A stretch of 64,000 bases of DNA from the NCBI GenBank assembly GCA_902464635.1, contig CABQKC010000002.1:1-64000 (forward strand). Reading direction: 5' to 3'. The translations under genes and the position numbers were made by a program. This document shows, one piece after another, positions 1-8,042 of this stretch. Origin of the DNA: an uncultured Caryophanales bacterium. GTDB lineage: Bacteria > Bacillota_I > Bacilli_A > RFN20 > CAG-826. The number at the start of each line of letters is the position of its first letter. The stretch's first letter is position 1. Below the pieces are notes generated by a model. It ran no database searches. It was not told the DNA's origin and saw only the letters and a list, made by a program, of their open reading frames with translations.

Positions 1-45
1 AACAAGACCCTCGAACGTGGACGTGTTTGTTGGTATAATGTCCAT
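1..45 (-). CDS. Start of a leftward gene, probable IS transposase (partial)
   Basis: Only the first 15 codons are present, starting with Met-Asp-Ile-Ile-Pro at 45 and running out of the window on the left. The start is well supported by an AAAGGAGG ribosome binding site at 53-60, seven bases upstream of the ATG. It is called a transposase only from context: it reads away from a methyltransferase gene whose 5' end is missing, and the sequence between the two genes ends in an inverted repeat of the kind that shields transposase genes from read-through transcription. The protein fragment is too short to assign to an IS family. Confidence 0.4.
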   Translation of the reverse strand, partial: MDIIPTNTSTFEGLV

Positions 46-106
46 GGAAGTTCCTCCTTTGTGTTGTGGTCAAAAAACATTATAGATGAACTTCCATTTT
101 TTTGTT
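45..106. promoter_or_regulatory. Inverted repeat covering the start of the leftward gene
   Basis: ATGGAAGTTC near 44-53 pairs with GAACTTCCAT near 90-99, and a run of seven T follows on the + strand. For rightward transcription this is terminator-like. For leftward transcripts entering from the right it would place the ribosome binding site and start codon of the leftward gene in a stem. Both effects would limit read-through into or out of an insertion element. Confidence 0.5.
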
Positions 107-120
107 ACCTACATTCATGA

Positions 121-1047
121 AACGCAATCTTTGCTAATGATTTCGATGCGAATGCCATTATTACTTATAATGAAAACTTTAAAGATAAAGCCACTTTAGC
201 CGATATAACAAAGCTCGATGTCAATACTATTCCTTATGGTGATATTTTAATTGGTGGTTTTCCATGCCAACCATTTAGCGTAGCGGGCTATAGGAAAGGA
301 TTTGAAGACACAAGAGGCACTTTATTTTTTAACGTTGCAAACATATTGAAAGAAAAGAAACCAAAAGTCGTAATGCTTGAAAACGTTAAGAATCTTGTTT
401 CTCACGATGATGGAAACACATTTCAAGTCATTTTAAAAACATTGAAAGACCTTGGGTATCATGTTAAACATGCTGTCTTGAATGCTTGTGAATATGGCAA
501 TATGCCTCAGAATAGAGAAAGAATCTATATTGTTGGATTTCTGGATGAGAATTCTTATAAGAACTTTAATTTTCCAGATCCTATTCCGCTTTCAAAAACA
601 TTATTTGATGTAATTGATTTCGAAAACAAAGTCGCGGATAAATACTATTATACAAAATCTAAGTATCCAAAAATTATTAAGGCTTTTGATAAAGTTGGTC
701 CTGAAGTGGGCGTTGTTTATCAGTGGAGAAGGGTATATGTTCGTTCAAATAAAAGCGGATGCGTTCCTTGCTTGACAGCTAATATGGGCACTGGTGGCCA
801 TAATGTTCCATTAGTTTATACGAAATTTGGATTAAGGAAATTAACTCCAAAAGAATGTTTCAATGTCCAAGGCTTTCCAAGTGATTATAAACTCCCCGAT
901 ATTTCTGATTCTCATTTATATAAACAAGCTGGAAATAGTGTTTGTGTTGGTGTTATTGATAGAATAGTAGAAAACATAATGTCCGCCATTAATCATGAAA
1001 TTTGGAACGGCACATTTCCAGAACCATCGAATGAATTAACTTATTAA
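121..1047 (+). pseudogene. 5'-truncated DNA (cytosine-5) methyltransferase
   Basis: The frame is open from 121 and encodes about 308 residues of a C5 cytosine methyltransferase. Visible motifs are the catalytic loop PCQ (262-270, in GGFPCQPFS), ENV (379-387), QNRER, the target-recognition region, and the closing blocks KECFNVQGFP and QAGNSV. The N-terminal SAM-binding motif I (usually DLFAGIGG) is missing because the reading frame ends at a TGA at 118-120, where foreign sequence begins. An internal ATG at 346 opens a 233-residue frame, but a protein starting there would lack the catalytic cysteine. It is therefore probably a dead gene, formerly part of a restriction-modification or solitary methylation system. 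The target sequence cannot be read from this. Confidence 0.85.
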
Positions 1048-1148
1048 ACTAAAGAATTGTTTTTCTGCGGTCTTGCTTTTAAAACAATAATATAACAAAT
1101 TCGTTATATTTATTTATATTTTTGCTATAGTTTTAGTGAGGCATAAAT

Positions 1149-1715
1149 ATGAGCGAGAATGATTTACTGATAAAAGCGATAGTTCCATCGATCGGTTTGA
1201 ATTATTTGATTCTTTTAAGTAATGGAAAAAGAATGAGTCTTGATTTTAATAAGGTTATTCCTGAAAAACCAGAATTTGCAGTTATAAATGATCTTGATGT
1301 GTTTTATTATGGCGAGATTGACCGTTTCCATAAGAATATTATTTTTACAGAAAATGTATCATTATCCATCGATGAAATCCTTAAATATGGCGTAATTTAT
1401 GACTCGAAAAAGGAAAATGAAAAGATAATAAAGGAAATATATAAGTTAGCTAAAGAGGCTAGAAAAAATCAAAGGATAACCCAAAAACAAGTATCCTCAT
1501 TTATTGATATTCCTCAAAGCGGGATTGCACGTATTGAAAAAGGTGAAACCGATGTTCAATTAAGTACTCTTTTGAATTATCTAAGTCCATTAGGTTTAAC
1601 TTTAACAATTGCAAGTAAGTATCGTCCAAATAAAAAGACTGTGGATGCAATGAATGAAGAAGATTGCGACGAATCTTATTTATCAGTCGACGAATCAAAA
1701 AATCGCTTGATGTAA
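1149..1715 (+). CDS. DUF2442-like N-terminus fused to XRE helix-turn-helix regulator
   Basis: This 188-residue protein has two parts. Residues 1-80 resemble the DUF2442 fold (a short beta-rich domain with a YLILLSNGKRMSLDF strand pair). Residues 95-155 form an XRE-type helix-turn-helix (ITQKQVSSFIDIPQSGIARIEKG). DUF2442 proteins are often antitoxin-like partners of small toxins. Here no DUF4160-type toxin is adjacent, so an autoregulator or solitary antitoxin-like role is inferred. A GTGAGG ribosome binding site precedes the ATG. The gene lies 100 bp after the broken methyltransferase and 72 bp before an unrecognised gene. Confidence 0.65.
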   Translation: MSENDLLIKAIVPSIGLNYLILLSNGKRMSLDFNKVIPEKPEFAVINDLDVFYYGEIDRFHKNIIFTENVSLSIDEILKYGVIYDSKKENEKIIKEIYKLAKEARKNQRITQKQVSSFIDIPQSGIARIEKGETDVQLSTLLNYLSPLGLTLTIASKYRPNKKTVDAMNEEDCDESYLSVDESKNRLM

Positions 1716-1787
1716 AATTATGAAAGAAAAAACTTTCCCTATTTAATGATATGGAGTTTATCATCAATTGGATGGAGAATAATTGTA

Positions 1788-2513
1788 ATGGCACGACAGA
1801 ATGAAATAAACTGCCTAGAAAATATTAAAAATGTATTGGCGGGAAAAACGAGTATAAATATATATTCAAATTGTGATTTAGATATGATTTCACGTTACAT
1901 TTGTCGTGCTAAACCGAATGAGAATCCAAATGACTTTTCTGATTTTACTTTTGCTGGTGGTGGAATCGAACATTTTGAAGTGACTTCATCAAAGGAAACT
2001 AAAAAAGGATCTGAATTTAAAATTGAAGAGCACAAAAACGGAAAAATATGGGAACAACGTTACTTAGAATTTGAGAACGAATGTTTAGATTCGGAATATA
2101 GTTCAGGGAAAATCGTGGTTGAAAGTTCTTCGTTCACATATGAAGAGTTTAATTATGATGACTTCATTTACTCACTTAAAAGAAATATTGTTAAACACGT
2201 CACTTCTTTAAAGAAAAACAATTATTGTGACAAAACTGTGTTTTTCCTAATAGAGCAGAAGTCTGCTAGATTAGTCATTAACGTTGGTGTTGATTTTGCA
2301 AAGTTCTATAGCCTACATGATGATAGAAATGCTTTGTCTTTAATAAAGGAATATTGCAATTATGTTAACTACCTTATTTATTTTGTTGCCGATTCTATAG
2401 AAATACTGGATTTGTCTAAAATAGATGAATTGTTAGATAAATCTATTGAAAACAACAATATTAAAGGCGGTAGACTTATAAAACCTAGATTCAATCTATT
2501 TATTGATATTTGA
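1788..2513 (+). CDS. Hypothetical protein beside the methyltransferase remnant
   Basis: A 241-residue protein with no confident family. I chose the ATG at 1788, which has a GGAG about ten bases upstream, over the ATG at 1746, which has no ribosome binding site. It has a mixed alpha/beta composition, no signal peptide and no membrane segment. A block FEVTSSKETKKGSEFKIEEH near residues 58-80 carries clustered Glu/Lys residues, reminiscent of nuclease active sites but not diagnostic. Its position behind a methyltransferase and an XRE regulator makes a restriction-associated role possible. That is inference only. It ends in TGA, showing that TGA is a stop in this genome. Confidence 0.5.
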   Translation: MARQNEINCLENIKNVLAGKTSINIYSNCDLDMISRYICRAKPNENPNDFSDFTFAGGGIEHFEVTSSKETKKGSEFKIEEHKNGKIWEQRYLEFENECLDSEYSSGKIVVESSSFTYEEFNYDDFIYSLKRNIVKHVTSLKKNNYCDKTVFFLIEQKSARLVINVGVDFAKFYSLHDDRNALSLIKEYCNYVNYLIYFVADSIEILDLSKIDELLDKSIENNNIKGGRLIKPRFNLFIDI

Positions 2514-2549
2514 AACAACTTAGAAAATAACACTGTGGAATTGACTTTG

Positions 2550-2558
2550 TGGTAAAAT
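2550..2558 (+). promoter_or_regulatory. Extended -10 promoter giving a leaderless start at 2565
   Basis: TGGTAAAAT fits an extended -10 box (TG-n-TAAAAT). Its last base is seven bases before the ATG, so transcription would start at or next to the initiation codon. No Shine-Dalgarno sequence is present. Confidence 0.5.
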
Positions 2559-2564
2559 ATCTTC

Positions 2565-3434
2565 ATGCGCATTGAAGAAAAATTATTAATAGATAACAAG
2601 TTTGATGAAGTATTAGATTTAACTAAAGATAAAACTGATGTTGAATCAATTTATTTTAGGCTAATCGCCCTTATTGCTAAATCTAATATCAAGGAAGCAT
2701 CATATTTAATAGAAACAAATAGGGATGCTTTATTTGAATATAAACCAGCTTCTTTAATAAAGATGGATATCGAATTATCTTTAGCAGAACTAGAATTTGC
2801 CGATGCCCGTAATAAATTGGATGTCTATGAAACTTATCCTTATGTTTCTCAAGAAGTGGAAGAATGCCTAAGGGAATATAAAAGCAAGATTGAAAAAGAA
2901 GAAAGAGAAATTCTTTCGTCATATAAAAAGAAGATTAATGAATCTAGCGATGGGGGAGTTCCTTCCTTAGATTCACCTAATGAAACCATCTATTTTTATC
3001 TTTCTAGCATTTCTAAAGAAAAAAATATCGAAAATAAAGAAAAAGATTTTTGTTTGTCTATAATTTCTTCAAATAAAGATATTTCTTTAAGGAAATTAGC
3101 CTTGATGATACTTGCTTTATTCAAAGTAAATGTAGATATAGAATTTGACGGAATTAAGACTAATCCAGCCTATCTAACTCTTCCAAATATGGATGAAAAA
3201 TATAAAATAGTTAAAGAAAAATTAGCCTTATTACCAGATATTTCACTTTCTTCTATATCTACATCTATACTTAACTCATATTCATATTATCTATTCCCAA
3301 ACTATATAAATAATTATGAAAAAACCTACCTTCAAGTTGTATCTTTAGGTAAAAAATACCTAGGTTTGGATATTGATGAAAATGAAGAAAAATTAGCTTC
3401 TGATTTAGAAAAAATGATTCCAAATCAAAAATAA
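2565..3434 (+). CDS. Helical repeat protein, probable DUF3196 family
   Basis: A 289-residue protein that is almost entirely alpha-helical. It has TPR-like helix pairs at the N-terminus (FDEVLDLTKDKTDVESIYFRL), a charged coiled region around residues 110-135, and a second helical half. It lacks a signal peptide. The proposed family rests on overall character plus gene order: DUF3196 proteins of mycoplasmas (MG237/MPN330) lie immediately before tig and lon, which is exactly the arrangement here. Function is unknown. A TPR-like scaffold near the chaperone and protease genes could suggest protein quality control, but that is speculative. The mRNA is probably leaderless. Confidence 0.6.
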   Translation: MRIEEKLLIDNKFDEVLDLTKDKTDVESIYFRLIALIAKSNIKEASYLIETNRDALFEYKPASLIKMDIELSLAELEFADARNKLDVYETYPYVSQEVEECLREYKSKIEKEEREILSSYKKKINESSDGGVPSLDSPNETIYFYLSSISKEKNIENKEKDFCLSIISSNKDISLRKLALMILALFKVNVDIEFDGIKTNPAYLTLPNMDEKYKIVKEKLALLPDISLSSISTSILNSYSYYLFPNYINNYEKTYLQVVSLGKKYLGLDIDENEEKLASDLEKMIPNQK

Positions 3435-3512
3435 ATTTAATTTAAAATTATCAAATTCTTTTAATTCTATCTTTAGATAGGGTATATTATCTCTTGCTGT
3501 AAAGGAAAACTT

Positions 3513-4787
3513 ATGAAAAATACATTAAAAAATTTAGACGATTGCAAAGTCGAAATTACCGTTGAGGTCCCAACTGATACCTGGACCGCCGCCCAAAAGA
3601 AAGCCTTTAGCAAACTTGCTAGCAATGTCTCTCTTCCTGGTTTTAGGAAAGGACATGCTCCAGAAGCCATGCTAAAAAGCCATATCGATCCTAACAAGGT
3701 TCTTGATCAAGCTATCAATGACATCCTTCCAACTGTCTATGCCGAAGTCATTACCGAAAACAAGGTCGAACCATTCTATCGCCCAGATGTCGATGTCACT
3801 AAGATTAGCGATACCGATTTAACCTTAAAGTTTGTCATCACTCTTGCTCCAAAGGTTACTTTAGGTGCTTATACAGGCTTACATGCCGAAAAAGAAGTTG
3901 CCTCTGTTACTGATGAAGAAGTTAATAAAGACATCGAATCTAGACTAAATGGCTTAGCCGAATTAGTCGTTACTGACAAAACTGCCGAAAAAGGTGACAC
4001 TGTCGTTATCGATTTCGAAGGATTTATCGATGGAGTTGCTTTCGAAGGTGGAAAAGCCGACAACTATTCTCTTGAATTGGGTTCAAATTCCTTTGTTCCT
4101 GGATTCGAAGATGCCTTAATCGGAGTTAAGGCCAACGAAAACAAAGATGTCGAAGTTACCTTCCCAACTCAATATGTCAAGGAATTAGCAGGAAAGAAAG
4201 CTACCTTTAAATGCTTTGTCCACGAAGTCAAGAAGAAAGTCATCCCTGAATTGAATGATGAAACTGTCGCCGACTTGAACTTAGAAAATGTCAAGACTGT
4301 CGATGAATTAAAAGAATTCTCCAAGAAGAATCTATTAGAAAGAAAAGTCAACCAAATCGAAAACAAGTATTATAACGATATCTTTGCCCAAATCGTTGAT
4401 AATTCTACTGTCGAAGTTGCTTCTAACATAATTGATGCCGAAGCCAATGCTTCCTTAGAAAACCTAAAGAAGCAAGTCGAAGGCAATGGACTTACTTTTG
4501 AGCAATATAAAGAAATCACCGGCAAAACCGAAGAAGCCTTAAAGGAAGAAATGAAAAAGGAAAGCCTAAAGAATATCAAGGGCTACCTCGTATTGAATAC
4601 TCTTGCCGCCAAGGAACATCTTCTTCTAGATGATGCCGAATTCGATGTCGAATTAGCTAAGATGGCCGATACTTACAAGATGAGTGTCGAAGACTTAAAG
4701 AAAGCCCTTGGAAATAACTTGAGCGGATTTAGGGAAAATATCGTATCCGGCAAAGTTAGAAAATTCGTATTAGAAAACAATAAATAA
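3513..4787 (+). CDS. tig: Trigger factor, ribosome-associated chaperone and prolyl isomerase
   Basis: This is a 424-residue protein of the usual length for trigger factor, which binds at the ribosome exit tunnel and protects nascent chains. The N-terminal ribosome-docking signature GFRKGHAP is at residues 43-50. An FKBP-type isomerase domain follows at about 155-240 (VVIDFEGFIDG, SFVPGFE). The helical substrate-binding C-terminal domain fills the rest. AAAGGA precedes the ATG. Codon choice is noticeably more C-ending than in flanking genes (many GTC, GCC, GAA), as expected for a highly expressed protein. It lies between the DUF3196-like gene and lon. Confidence 0.96.
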   Translation: MKNTLKNLDDCKVEITVEVPTDTWTAAQKKAFSKLASNVSLPGFRKGHAPEAMLKSHIDPNKVLDQAINDILPTVYAEVITENKVEPFYRPDVDVTKISDTDLTLKFVITLAPKVTLGAYTGLHAEKEVASVTDEEVNKDIESRLNGLAELVVTDKTAEKGDTVVIDFEGFIDGVAFEGGKADNYSLELGSNSFVPGFEDALIGVKANENKDVEVTFPTQYVKELAGKKATFKCFVHEVKKKVIPELNDETVADLNLENVKTVDELKEFSKKNLLERKVNQIENKYYNDIFAQIVDNSTVEVASNIIDAEANASLENLKKQVEGNGLTFEQYKEITGKTEEALKEEMKKESLKNIKGYLVLNTLAAKEHLLLDDAEFDVELAKMADTYKMSVEDLKKALGNNLSGFRENIVSGKVRKFVLENNK

Positions 4788-4838
4788 CCTTATATAAATA
4801 TATAATAGGGGATGTTCCCTATAAGAAAGGAGGCTCTT

Positions 4839-7187
4839 ATGCCAGAAAATGAAACTTTAGATAAAGTCTCTTCCTCAATTACCCTTCCTCTTCTTATTGT
4901 CAGAGCATTAGTTGTATTCCCTTTGATGAGCGAGGATATCGAAGCATCAAGGGAATTTTCTATCAATTCGATTAATGAATCTTTGACTAAGAATACCTCA
5001 GACATCATTCTTGTCTCCCAAAAAGAAGAGAAAATAGATAATCCTGAATTCAAGGATATATTTGATGTCGGCTCCTTATGCAAAATCATTACTTCTTCTA
5101 AAGTCGATAATGTCAGCAAGATTAGAGTTGTTGCTTCAAAAAGATTTAGGATTGATTCCATTTTCCTTAAAGATGGAGCCTATTTTGCAACCGGAAATAT
5201 CCTAGAAGATGAAAATGAGAATGCCTATGATGAAATAGAGACAGTCAAGAAAATTGTTGATTTCATCAGTGCAAACCCAAATATTACCCGTTCGATGCCT
5301 AGATCTACTATATCTAGTTTTAGTAAGGGTATACCTCCTTCGACTTTAGCTGACCAATTAGCATCTTTCCTTCCCTTGGATATAAAACAAAGACAAAAGG
5401 TATTAGAAGAAACTAGTGTCGACAAGAGACTTAAATTAATATTAGGCTTCCTTGAAGACATGAAGACTTCTTTAGAAGTTGATAGAGAACTAGATGACAA
5501 AGTTCGTCGCAGTGCCGAAAAGACCCAAAAGGATTATTTCCTTAGGGAAAAGATGAAGGCCATTAGGCAAGAGCTTGGTGACAATGAAGATGGGACTAGT
5601 TTTGAGGATAAGATTCTTTCTAAATTAGAGAAGAACCCATATCCAGAAAACATCAAGGCTAAGATTAAAAATGAATTGAAGCGTTACCAGATGATGCCTG
5701 AATCTTCTCTTGAATCATCTTTAATTATGTCTTATATCGAGACTTTAATCTCGGTTCCTTGGTTTGAAAAGAGCGAGGATGACATGGATTTAAACCATGT
5801 CAAGGAAGTTCTTGATGAAGACCATTATGGATTAGAGAAAGTAAAGAAGAGGATTATAGAATATCTAGCCGTCAAGAAGATGACTGGAAATCTAAAAGCC
5901 CCAATCCTTTGCTTCTATGGTCCGCCAGGATGCGGCAAGACTAGTCTAGGTAGAAGCATTGCTAAGGCCTTGGGCAGGAAATTCTTCAAGACTGCCTTGG
6001 GTGGTATTTCTGATGAGGCCGAAATAAGGGGTCATAGAAGGACTTATGTAGGCTCAATGCCAGGAAGAATTATCCATGGGATGATTAAATCTGGCACGAC
6101 TAATCCGGTTTTCCTTCTAGATGAAATCGATAAAGTAGGTGGATCAAATTATAAAGGCGATCCTAGCAGCGCCCTTCTAGAAGTCCTTGATCCAGAGCAA
6201 AACTTTGCCTTTAACGATAATTACATTGAAGAACCTTATGATTTAAGCAATGTATTATTTATCTGCACGGCTAACTATATCGAAAATGTCCCAGCCCCAC
6301 TTAGGGATAGGCTTGAATTAATCGAAGTCCCTTCCTATACAGAGCTAGAGAAAATTCAGATTGCTAATGGCTTCCTTATCCCAAAACAAATAAAGCTAGC
6401 AGGATTAAAGGAATCTGACATCGAATTTGAAGAAGGCTCAATCAAGACTTTAATTGAACATTATTCAATGGAAGCAGGGGTTAGACAACTTGAAAGGCTA
6501 ATTTCTTCGCTTTGCCGTAAGGCTGTAGTAGAGATTCTTACCGATAAAGATGTAACTAGACCTATTAAAATCGATAACGACAAGATACATAAATACCTTG
6601 GCGTTGAGCTTTTTGAAGGTACAAAAAAGGAAAAAGAACCTCAAGTTGGTGTTGTAACCGGACTTGCCTATACTGAATTCGGAGGAGACATCCTTCCAAT
6701 CGAAGTTACCTATTTTAAAGGTAAGGGCGGGCTGGTTTTGACTGGTAAATTAGGGGACGTCATGAAAGAAAGTGCAACTATCGCGCTAGATTATGTTCGT
6801 GCCAATTCGAAAAAATATAACATCGATGACGAGATATTCCAATCTAATGACATTCACATCCATGTTCCTGAAGGAGCCGTCCCTAAGGATGGTCCTAGTG
6901 CTGGGGTTGCCATTACCTGTGCGATTATTTCTTGCTTGACCCATAAAGAAGTTTCTCCAAATGTCGCCATGACTGGAGAAGTTACTTTAAGGGGGAAAGC
7001 CCTTCCTATCGGGGGATTAAGAGAAAAATCTTTGGCTGCTGCTAGAAGCGGAATCAAGGAAATTATTGTTCCTATAGATAATAAGAAAGATGTTGAGGAA
7101 CTTCCTGAAGAAGTTAAGAAAGCCTTGAAGATTACCTATATGAAGTGCGTGGATGATGCCTTAGCTAGGATATTTGTAAGCAAATAA
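4839..7187 (+). CDS. lon: ATP-dependent protease La (Lon)
   Basis: This is a 782-residue AAA+ serine protease that degrades misfolded and regulatory proteins in the cytoplasm. It has an N-terminal LON substrate domain (about 1-190) and an AAA+ module with Walker A GPPGCGKT (about 361-368) and Walker B VFLLDEIDK. The C-terminal protease domain has the catalytic Ser in DGPSAGVA (about 687) and the Lys region GGLREKS. I chose the ATG at 4839 because AAAGGAGG lies just upstream. An ATG at 4812 is in frame but precedes that site. In Bacillus clpX separates tig and lon. Here they are adjacent, as in mycoplasmas. Confidence 0.96.
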   Translation: MPENETLDKVSSSITLPLLIVRALVVFPLMSEDIEASREFSINSINESLTKNTSDIILVSQKEEKIDNPEFKDIFDVGSLCKIITSSKVDNVSKIRVVASKRFRIDSIFLKDGAYFATGNILEDENENAYDEIETVKKIVDFISANPNITRSMPRSTISSFSKGIPPSTLADQLASFLPLDIKQRQKVLEETSVDKRLKLILGFLEDMKTSLEVDRELDDKVRRSAEKTQKDYFLREKMKAIRQELGDNEDGTSFEDKILSKLEKNPYPENIKAKIKNELKRYQMMPESSLESSLIMSYIETLISVPWFEKSEDDMDLNHVKEVLDEDHYGLEKVKKRIIEYLAVKKMTGNLKAPILCFYGPPGCGKTSLGRSIAKALGRKFFKTALGGISDEAEIRGHRRTYVGSMPGRIIHGMIKSGTTNPVFLLDEIDKVGGSNYKGDPSSALLEVLDPEQNFAFNDNYIEEPYDLSNVLFICTANYIENVPAPLRDRLELIEVPSYTELEKIQIANGFLIPKQIKLAGLKESDIEFEEGSIKTLIEHYSMEAGVRQLERLISSLCRKAVVEILTDKDVTRPIKIDNDKIHKYLGVELFEGTKKEKEPQVGVVTGLAYTEFGGDILPIEVTYFKGKGGLVLTGKLGDVMKESATIALDYVRANSKKYNIDDEIFQSNDIHIHVPEGAVPKDGPSAGVAITCAIISCLTHKEVSPNVAMTGEVTLRGKALPIGGLREKSLAAARSGIKEIIVPIDNKKDVEELPEEVKKALKITYMKCVDDALARIFVSK

Positions 7188-7189
7188 TT

Positions 7190-7759
7190 ATGGTTGATTT
7201 CAAGAAAGTAAAATTTGTTACTTCCTGTGTCGATGTTTCTTCTTCCCCAAGAGATAACATCCCTTGCTTATTGATATTAGGTAGGTCTAATGTAGGCAAA
7301 TCTAGTTTAATAAATGCCTTGGTTGGCCAAAAAATTGCCTTCTCTAGCAAAAAGGCAGGAAAGACTAAATTATTGAATTATTTTCTAGTCGACAATAAAT
7401 TCTACCTAGTCGATTCTCCTGGATATGGTTCAACTGGATATGCAACCAAGGATACAATCCAATTCTCCTCAATGGTCGAATCTTTCTTAGACCATTCTAA
7501 CTGCAAGGGTATTATCTTGCTTCTAGATCTAAGAAGAACTTTAGGAGAAGATGATATTGCCTTTATTAGGTATCTAGAGAATTCAGGCCATGATATCGTT
7601 ACTATCATTACTAAAGCCGATACCTTAAACCAATCTAGCCTTCATAAAGCCAAGATGGAAGCTATTAGGGTTGGGCTAAATGAACCATTGTTCTCAGATC
7701 TAACTTCAAAATCCTTAACAAAGATTAGAGCTAGCATCGCTTCCTTAATTTCTAAATAA
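7190..7759 (+). CDS. engB: Ribosome biogenesis GTPase EngB/YsxC
   Basis: A 189-residue small GTPase of the TrmE-Era-EngA-EngB class required for assembly of the large ribosomal subunit. G1 is GRSNVGKSS, G3 is DSPGYG and G4 is TKAD, all in the expected order. It starts two bases after the lon stop, so it is in the same transcript and likely translationally coupled. The lon-engB pairing is conserved in Bacilli. A strong terminator follows. Confidence 0.94.
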   Translation: MVDFKKVKFVTSCVDVSSSPRDNIPCLLILGRSNVGKSSLINALVGQKIAFSSKKAGKTKLLNYFLVDNKFYLVDSPGYGSTGYATKDTIQFSSMVESFLDHSNCKGIILLLDLRRTLGEDDIAFIRYLENSGHDIVTIITKADTLNQSSLHKAKMEAIRVGLNEPLFSDLTSKSLTKIRASIASLISK

Positions 7760-7762
7760 AAT

Positions 7763-7787
7763 GTTCACCTGCTTGGTGAACTTTTTT
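7763..7787 (+). terminator. Rho-independent terminator after engB
   Basis: GTTCACC and GGTGAAC form a perfect 7-bp stem with a five-base loop, followed by six T. It closes the DUF3196-tig-lon-engB region. Confidence 0.9.
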
Positions 7788-7799
7788 ATTTTCTTCTTG

Positions 7800-8028
7800 T
7801 TATAAAGGTTAATAAATCCCATAATATTGACGTCAAGGATGTAGAAGGGATTTACCTATCTTTCTAAGTAGAGAGCCTAGTAAGGTGAAAGTAGGCTAGA
7901 AAGAAGTAATGAGTCAGCTACGGAGGCTGTTTATCTTTTTTAGAAAAAGAAAAAGAGAGCTAGATAGATATTCTATCTTGAATTTGGGTGGTACCGCGAT
8001 AATTCGTCCCAAAACAAGGGACTTTTTA
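7800..8028 (+). promoter_or_regulatory. T-box riboswitch controlling valS (probable Val GTA specifier)
   Basis: The near-invariant T-box sequence GGGTGGTACCGCG is at about 7986-7998. It is followed by an intrinsic terminator (GTCCC/GGGAC stem, 8006-8022, then TTTTT). Upstream, a stem-I region contains AGAGAG, a GGTG (GNTG-type) loop and a GAAGTAA segment. The GTA at 7906-7908 is a valine codon in the position expected for the specifier. Uncharged tRNA-Val would base-pair with the specifier and the T-box to stabilise the antiterminator and permit valS transcription. The class is certain from the T-box motif. The exact specifier is my reading of the fold. Confidence 0.92.
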
Positions 8029-8042
8029 TTTGGAGGAAATCT

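Larger units (their letters stand above)
1..120. mobile_element. Probable end of an insertion element that removed the 5' end of the methyltransferase
   Basis: Methyltransferase coding sequence can be followed back in frame to about 121, where it meets a TGA (118-120) and sequence that no longer looks like the protein. Everything to the left belongs to another unit: a leftward gene with a strong ribosome binding site and a stem-loop. The junction must lie between about 105 and 122. The other end, terminal repeats and target duplication are outside the window, so the element type is unknown. Confidence 0.4.
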
